Below, in pieces: positions 1 to 5,694 of a stretch of 5,694 nt of DNA. The notes under the pieces were generated by a model. That model worked only from the letters and a program-made list of their open reading frames with translations. It searched no databases and was not told the origin of the DNA. The stretch covers positions 1-5,694 of the forward strand of contig JAJQGR010000183.1 in NCBI GenBank assembly GCA_021200345.1, read 5' to 3'. Source of the DNA: Lachnospiraceae bacterium. Lineage in GTDB: Bacteria > Bacillota > Clostridia > Lachnospirales > Lachnospiraceae. The position numbers and the translations under genes are program-made. The first letter of the stretch is position 1. Each line of letters opens with the position of its first letter.

Positions 1-1
1 T

Positions 2-67
2 GACCTAATCAAGAAACGTCGGAATTTCCCTAGTACTACGACGGAAGACGGGGTTACTGTAAAATAA
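2..67 (+). CDS. possible 3' end of an unidentified upstream gene (partial)
   Basis: The frame starting at base 2 is open from the window edge to a TAA at 65-67 and would encode about 21 residues ending in EDGVTVK. The other two + strand frames meet stops at 1-3 and 31-33, or at 6-8 and 60-62. A strong terminator begins 25 nt after the TAA, as expected for the end of a transcription unit. The peptide is basic in the middle (IKKRRNFPS) and does not match the usual L7/L12 C-terminus, although rplL commonly precedes rpoB. I do not recognise the family. An open frame of only 22 codons could arise by chance, so this is a weak call. Confidence 0.25.
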   Translation, partial: DLIKKRRNFPSTTTEDGVTVK

Positions 68-92
68 AAGCCTCAAAAAAAGAAAACAGGAG

Positions 93-123
93 TCGGGCAG
101 CGGCAGCGCTGCCCGATTTTTTT
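93..123 (+). terminator. rho-independent terminator upstream of rpoB
   Basis: The arms TCGGGCAGCG (93-102) and CGCTGCCCGA (107-116) are perfectly complementary over 10 bp, enclose a 4-nt loop (GCAG), and run directly into seven T residues (117-123). This is a classic intrinsic terminator on the + strand and would end transcription of whatever lies upstream. An A-rich stretch at 75-87 would give a T-rich but offset tract on the opposite strand, so weak bidirectional action is possible. Its position 58 nt before the rpoB promoter suggests that rpoBC is insulated from upstream transcription. Confidence 0.93.
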
Positions 124-160
124 GTGCGGAGCACGGATATCATTGATGAAAATATACCCG

Positions 161-180
161 GAAATTTTTGAAAAATTTTC
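161..180 (+). promoter_or_regulatory. AT-rich palindrome / UP-like element before the rpoB promoter
   Basis: Bases 162-169 (AAATTTTT) and 171-178 (AAAAATTT) form a perfect 8-bp inverted repeat around a single G at 170. It ends 3 nt before the -35 hexamer. A/T tracts in this position are typical of UP elements, which contact the alpha-subunit C-terminal domains at strong promoters. The symmetry could instead reflect a protein-binding site. The function is inferred from position and composition only. Confidence 0.5.
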
Positions 181-209
181 TTGACTTGCCAGGAACGTTG
201 TAGTAGACT
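181..209 (+). promoter_or_regulatory. sigma-A type promoter for rpoBC
   Basis: A -35 hexamer TTGACT (181-186, 5 of 6 matches to TTGACA) is separated by an optimal 17 bp from a -10 hexamer TAGACT (204-209, 4 of 6 matches to TATAAT). The predicted start of transcription is near 216, giving a leader of about 82 nt before the rpoB ATG. It lies after the terminator at 93-123 and before rpoB, with AT-rich DNA directly upstream. The weaker -10 is the main uncertainty. Confidence 0.78.
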
Positions 210-242
210 AGATAAACTATATTGGAATTTTATGCTTGAGGT

Positions 243-271
243 GTCTGCCCCAAAGCGCAAAAAGGGCAGAC
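243..271 (+). promoter_or_regulatory. hairpin in the rpoB mRNA leader
   Basis: GTCTGCCC (243-250) pairs perfectly with GGGCAGAC (264-271), leaving a 13-nt A-rich loop (251-263). It lies inside the predicted leader and ends 13 nt before the Shine-Dalgarno site. No T tract follows, so it is not an intrinsic terminator. Possible roles are 5' stabilisation of the transcript, a landing site for an RNA-binding protein, or part of an autoregulatory structure. The sequence shows the stem but not which role applies. Confidence 0.55.
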
Positions 272-284
272 CAAAAGAAAGAAC

Positions 285-290
285 GGGGTG
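285..290 (+). promoter_or_regulatory. rpoB ribosome binding site, deciding the start codon
   Basis: GGGGTG (285-290), continuing as GGTGAT to 292, is complementary to the 3' end of 16S rRNA. It sits 7 nt before the ATG at 298. An in-frame TTG at 292 is only 1 nt from this site and is preceded directly by an in-frame TGA (289-291). The spacing therefore favours the ATG. Confidence 0.8.
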
Positions 291-297
291 ATTGTCA

Positions 298-4173
<3,876 letters not shown>

Positions 4174-4189
4174 GAGATTGTGATACCGC

Positions 4190-4214
4190 TTTCACAGGCC
4201 GGCTGCCTGTGAGA
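4190..4214 (+). other. hairpin in the rpoB-rpoC intergenic spacer
   Basis: TCACAGGC (4192-4199) pairs perfectly with GCCTGTGA (4205-4212) around a 5-nt loop (CGGCT). The stem can be extended by a U-G and a U-A pair to 4190-4214. No T run follows; the next bases are mixed, so it is unlikely to terminate transcription between two essential subunit genes. It lies 17 nt after the rpoB stop codon and 16 nt before the rpoC Shine-Dalgarno site. It could be an RNase processing site, a stabiliser of the upstream message, or a translational spacer. Confidence 0.6.
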
Positions 4215-4230
4215 TTGATCCTATTTTCAG

Positions 4231-4239
4231 AAGGGAGTG
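4231..4239 (+). promoter_or_regulatory. rpoC ribosome binding site
   Basis: AAGGGAGTG differs from the ideal AAGGAGGTG only in the order of its central bases. Its GGGAG core (4233-4237) is 7 nt from the ATG at 4245. The site supports independent translation initiation of rpoC instead of coupling through overlap with rpoB. Confidence 0.85.
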
Positions 4240-4244
4240 TCAAA

Positions 4245-5694
4245 ATGCCAGAATCAAAAACAGAAGCTTATCAGCCGATGACATTCGATGCGATAAAAAT
4301 TGGCCTTGCTTCACCGGAGCAGATCCTGAAATGGTCCAGGGGCGAGGTCACAAAACCGGAAACGATTAATTATAGAACATTAAAGCCGGAGCGCGACGGC
4401 CTGTTCTGTGAAAAGATTTTTGGACCCAGCAAGGACTGGGAGTGCCATTGCGGCAAATATAAGAAAATCCGTTACAAGGGCGTAGTGTGCGATCGCTGCG
4501 GCGTGGAAGTGACCAAATCCAGCGTCAGAAGAGAGCGTATGGGCCATATTAAACTGGCGGCGCCTGTATCTCACATCTGGTATTTCAAGGCCATTCCGTC
4601 CCGCATGGGCACCATGCTGGATATTACACCGAAGGCCTTGGAAAAGGTGCTGTATTTCGCAAGCTATATTGTCCTGGACAAGGGCGAATCCAATCTGGAG
4701 GAAAAGCAGGTGCTCTCTGAGAGAGAGTACCAGGATGCCCGTGATACCTGGGGCAATAAATTCCGGGTGGGCATGGGCGCGGAGGCCATCAAAGAGCTGC
4801 TGTCCCGGATTGATGTGGAGAAAGAAGCGGATGAGCTGAAAGCGGAGTTAGAGACCGCCACCGGTCAGAAGAGAGCCAAGCTGATCAAGAGGATTGAAGT
4901 GATGGAGGCTTTCCGTGAGAGCGGGAACCGTCCGGAGTGGATGATCCTGGATGTGATTCCTGTGATTCCGCCGGATCTGCGGCCTATGGTACAGCTGGAC
5001 GGCGGCAGATTTGCCACTTCTGACTTAAATGACTTATATCGACGGATTATCAACAGAAATAACCGTCTGGCAAGACTTCTGGAGCTGGGCGCTCCTGACA
5101 TTATTGTCAGAAATGAGAAGCGCATGCTGCAGGAGGCGGTGGATGCCCTGATTGACAACGGCAGACGCGGCAGAGCGGTGACAGGCCCCGGCAACAGAGC
5201 GCTGAAATCCCTGTCTGACCTGTTAAAGGGTAAGAGCGGCCGTTTCCGCCAGAATCTGCTGGGCAAGCGTGTGGACTATTCCGGCCGAAGCGTTATCGTG
5301 GTAGGACCGGAGTTAAAGATTTATCAGTGCGGTCTTCCCAAGGAGATGGCGCTGGAACTGTTCAAGCCCTTTGTGATGAAAGAACTGGTGTCCAGAGGCA
5401 TCAGCCTGAATGTGAAGAACGCCAAAAAGCTGGTAGAAAAGCTGGATACTCAGGTATGGGATGTGCTGGAGGATGTGATCAAGGAGCATCCTGTGATGCT
5501 GAACCGTGCTCCTACCCTTCACAGGCTTGGAATTCAGGCCTTTGAGCCTATTCTGGTGGAGGGTAAGGCCATCAAGCTGAATCCTCTGGTATGTACCGCT
5601 TTCAACGCTGACTTTGACGGCGACCAGATGGCAGTGCATCTTCCCTTAAGCGTGGAGGCGCAGGCGGAGTGCCGTTTCCTGCTGCTTTCCCCCA
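4245..5694 (+). CDS. rpoC: DNA-directed RNA polymerase subunit beta-prime, N-terminal part (runs off the window)
   Basis: Encodes the first 483 residues of the beta-prime subunit, the catalytic clamp subunit that pairs with RpoB. The protein starts MPESKTEAYQPMTFDAIKIG. The zinc ribbon has four cysteines, C67, C69, C82 and C85, in the expected C-x-C-x12-C-x2-C spacing. The clamp-helix segment that binds sigma region 2 lies at about 261-306 (including RRIINRNNRLARLLELGAP). The conserved block GKRVDYSGRSVI begins near 340. The catalytic loop NADFDGDQMAVH supplies D456, D458 and D460, which hold the active-site magnesium. The frame is open throughout, with no stop, and the window cuts it in the conserved stretch just after this loop. 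Known family members are about 1200 residues, so roughly 60 per cent of the protein is missing here. The start is set by the Shine-Dalgarno site 7 nt upstream. The gene is probably in one operon with rpoB. Confidence 0.98.
   Translation, partial: MPESKTEAYQPMTFDAIKIGLASPEQILKWSRGEVTKPETINYRTLKPERDGLFCEKIFGPSKDWECHCGKYKKIRYKGVVCDRCGVEVTKSSVRRERMGHIKLAAPVSHIWYFKAIPSRMGTMLDITPKALEKVLYFASYIVLDKGESNLEEKQVLSEREYQDARDTWGNKFRVGMGAEAIKELLSRIDVEKEADELKAELETATGQKRAKLIKRIEVMEAFRESGNRPEWMILDVIPVIPPDLRPMVQLDGGRFATSDLNDLYRRIINRNNRLARLLELGAPDIIVRNEKRMLQEAVDALIDNGRRGRAVTGPGNRALKSLSDLLKGKSGRFRQNLLGKRVDYSGRSVIVVGPELKIYQCGLPKEMALELFKPFVMKELVSRGISLNVKNAKKLVEKLDTQVWDVLEDVIKEHPVMLNRAPTLHRLGIQAFEPILVEGKAIKLNPLVCTAFNADFDGDQMAVHLPLSVEAQAECRFLLLSP

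Noticed and set aside
218..223. TATATT as an alternative -10 box
   Set aside because: It matches the consensus at 5 of 6 positions, but no acceptable -35 hexamer lies 16-18 bp upstream. The pair at 181-186 and 204-209 has ideal spacing.
292..294. TTG as the rpoB start codon
   Set aside because: It is only 1 nt from the end of the Shine-Dalgarno site, while the ATG at 298 has the normal 7-nt spacing and gives the usual MEKNRIRP-type start.
4190..4214. The intergenic hairpin as an intrinsic terminator
   Set aside because: No T tract follows the stem, and termination here would separate two subunits that are needed in equal amounts.

Overview
The window holds the start of an RNA polymerase operon: a short untranslated upstream region, the complete rpoB gene (beta subunit) at 298-4173, and the first 483 codons of rpoC (beta-prime subunit) from 4245 to the window end. 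Both genes are on the + strand. The proteins point to a Firmicute, most likely a clostridium of the Lachnospiraceae type. RpoB lacks the large proteobacterial insertion just before the active-site lysines. rpoB and rpoC are separate genes with Shine-Dalgarno sites close to AAGGAGGTG. RpoB is long for a Firmicute (1291 residues) and ends in a strongly acidic tail. The family-level assignment is my inference from recalled relatives, not from a search.

Layout: 1-67 may be the end of an upstream reading frame that does not look like ribosomal protein L7/L12, the usual neighbour. A textbook rho-independent terminator follows at 93-123. Next come an AT-rich palindrome at 162-178, a good sigma-A type promoter at 181-209, and a leader of about 80 nt that contains a perfect 8-bp hairpin (243-271) and a Shine-Dalgarno site just before the rpoB ATG at 298. 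Between rpoB and rpoC are 71 nt with a second hairpin (4190-4214) and the rpoC ribosome binding site.

The two genes encode the two large subunits that together form the active centre of RNA polymerase. RpoB supplies the rifampicin pocket and two active-site lysines (K946, K954). RpoC supplies the zinc ribbon (C67, C69, C82, C85), the sigma-binding clamp helices and the NADFDGD magnesium loop (D456, D458, D460). Both frames are intact and all diagnostic residues are present. This is a core housekeeping locus and I see no new system in it. The points that merit a second look are the two mRNA hairpins, the isolation of rpoBC behind its own terminator and promoter, and the lineage-specific insertion and acidic tail of RpoB.
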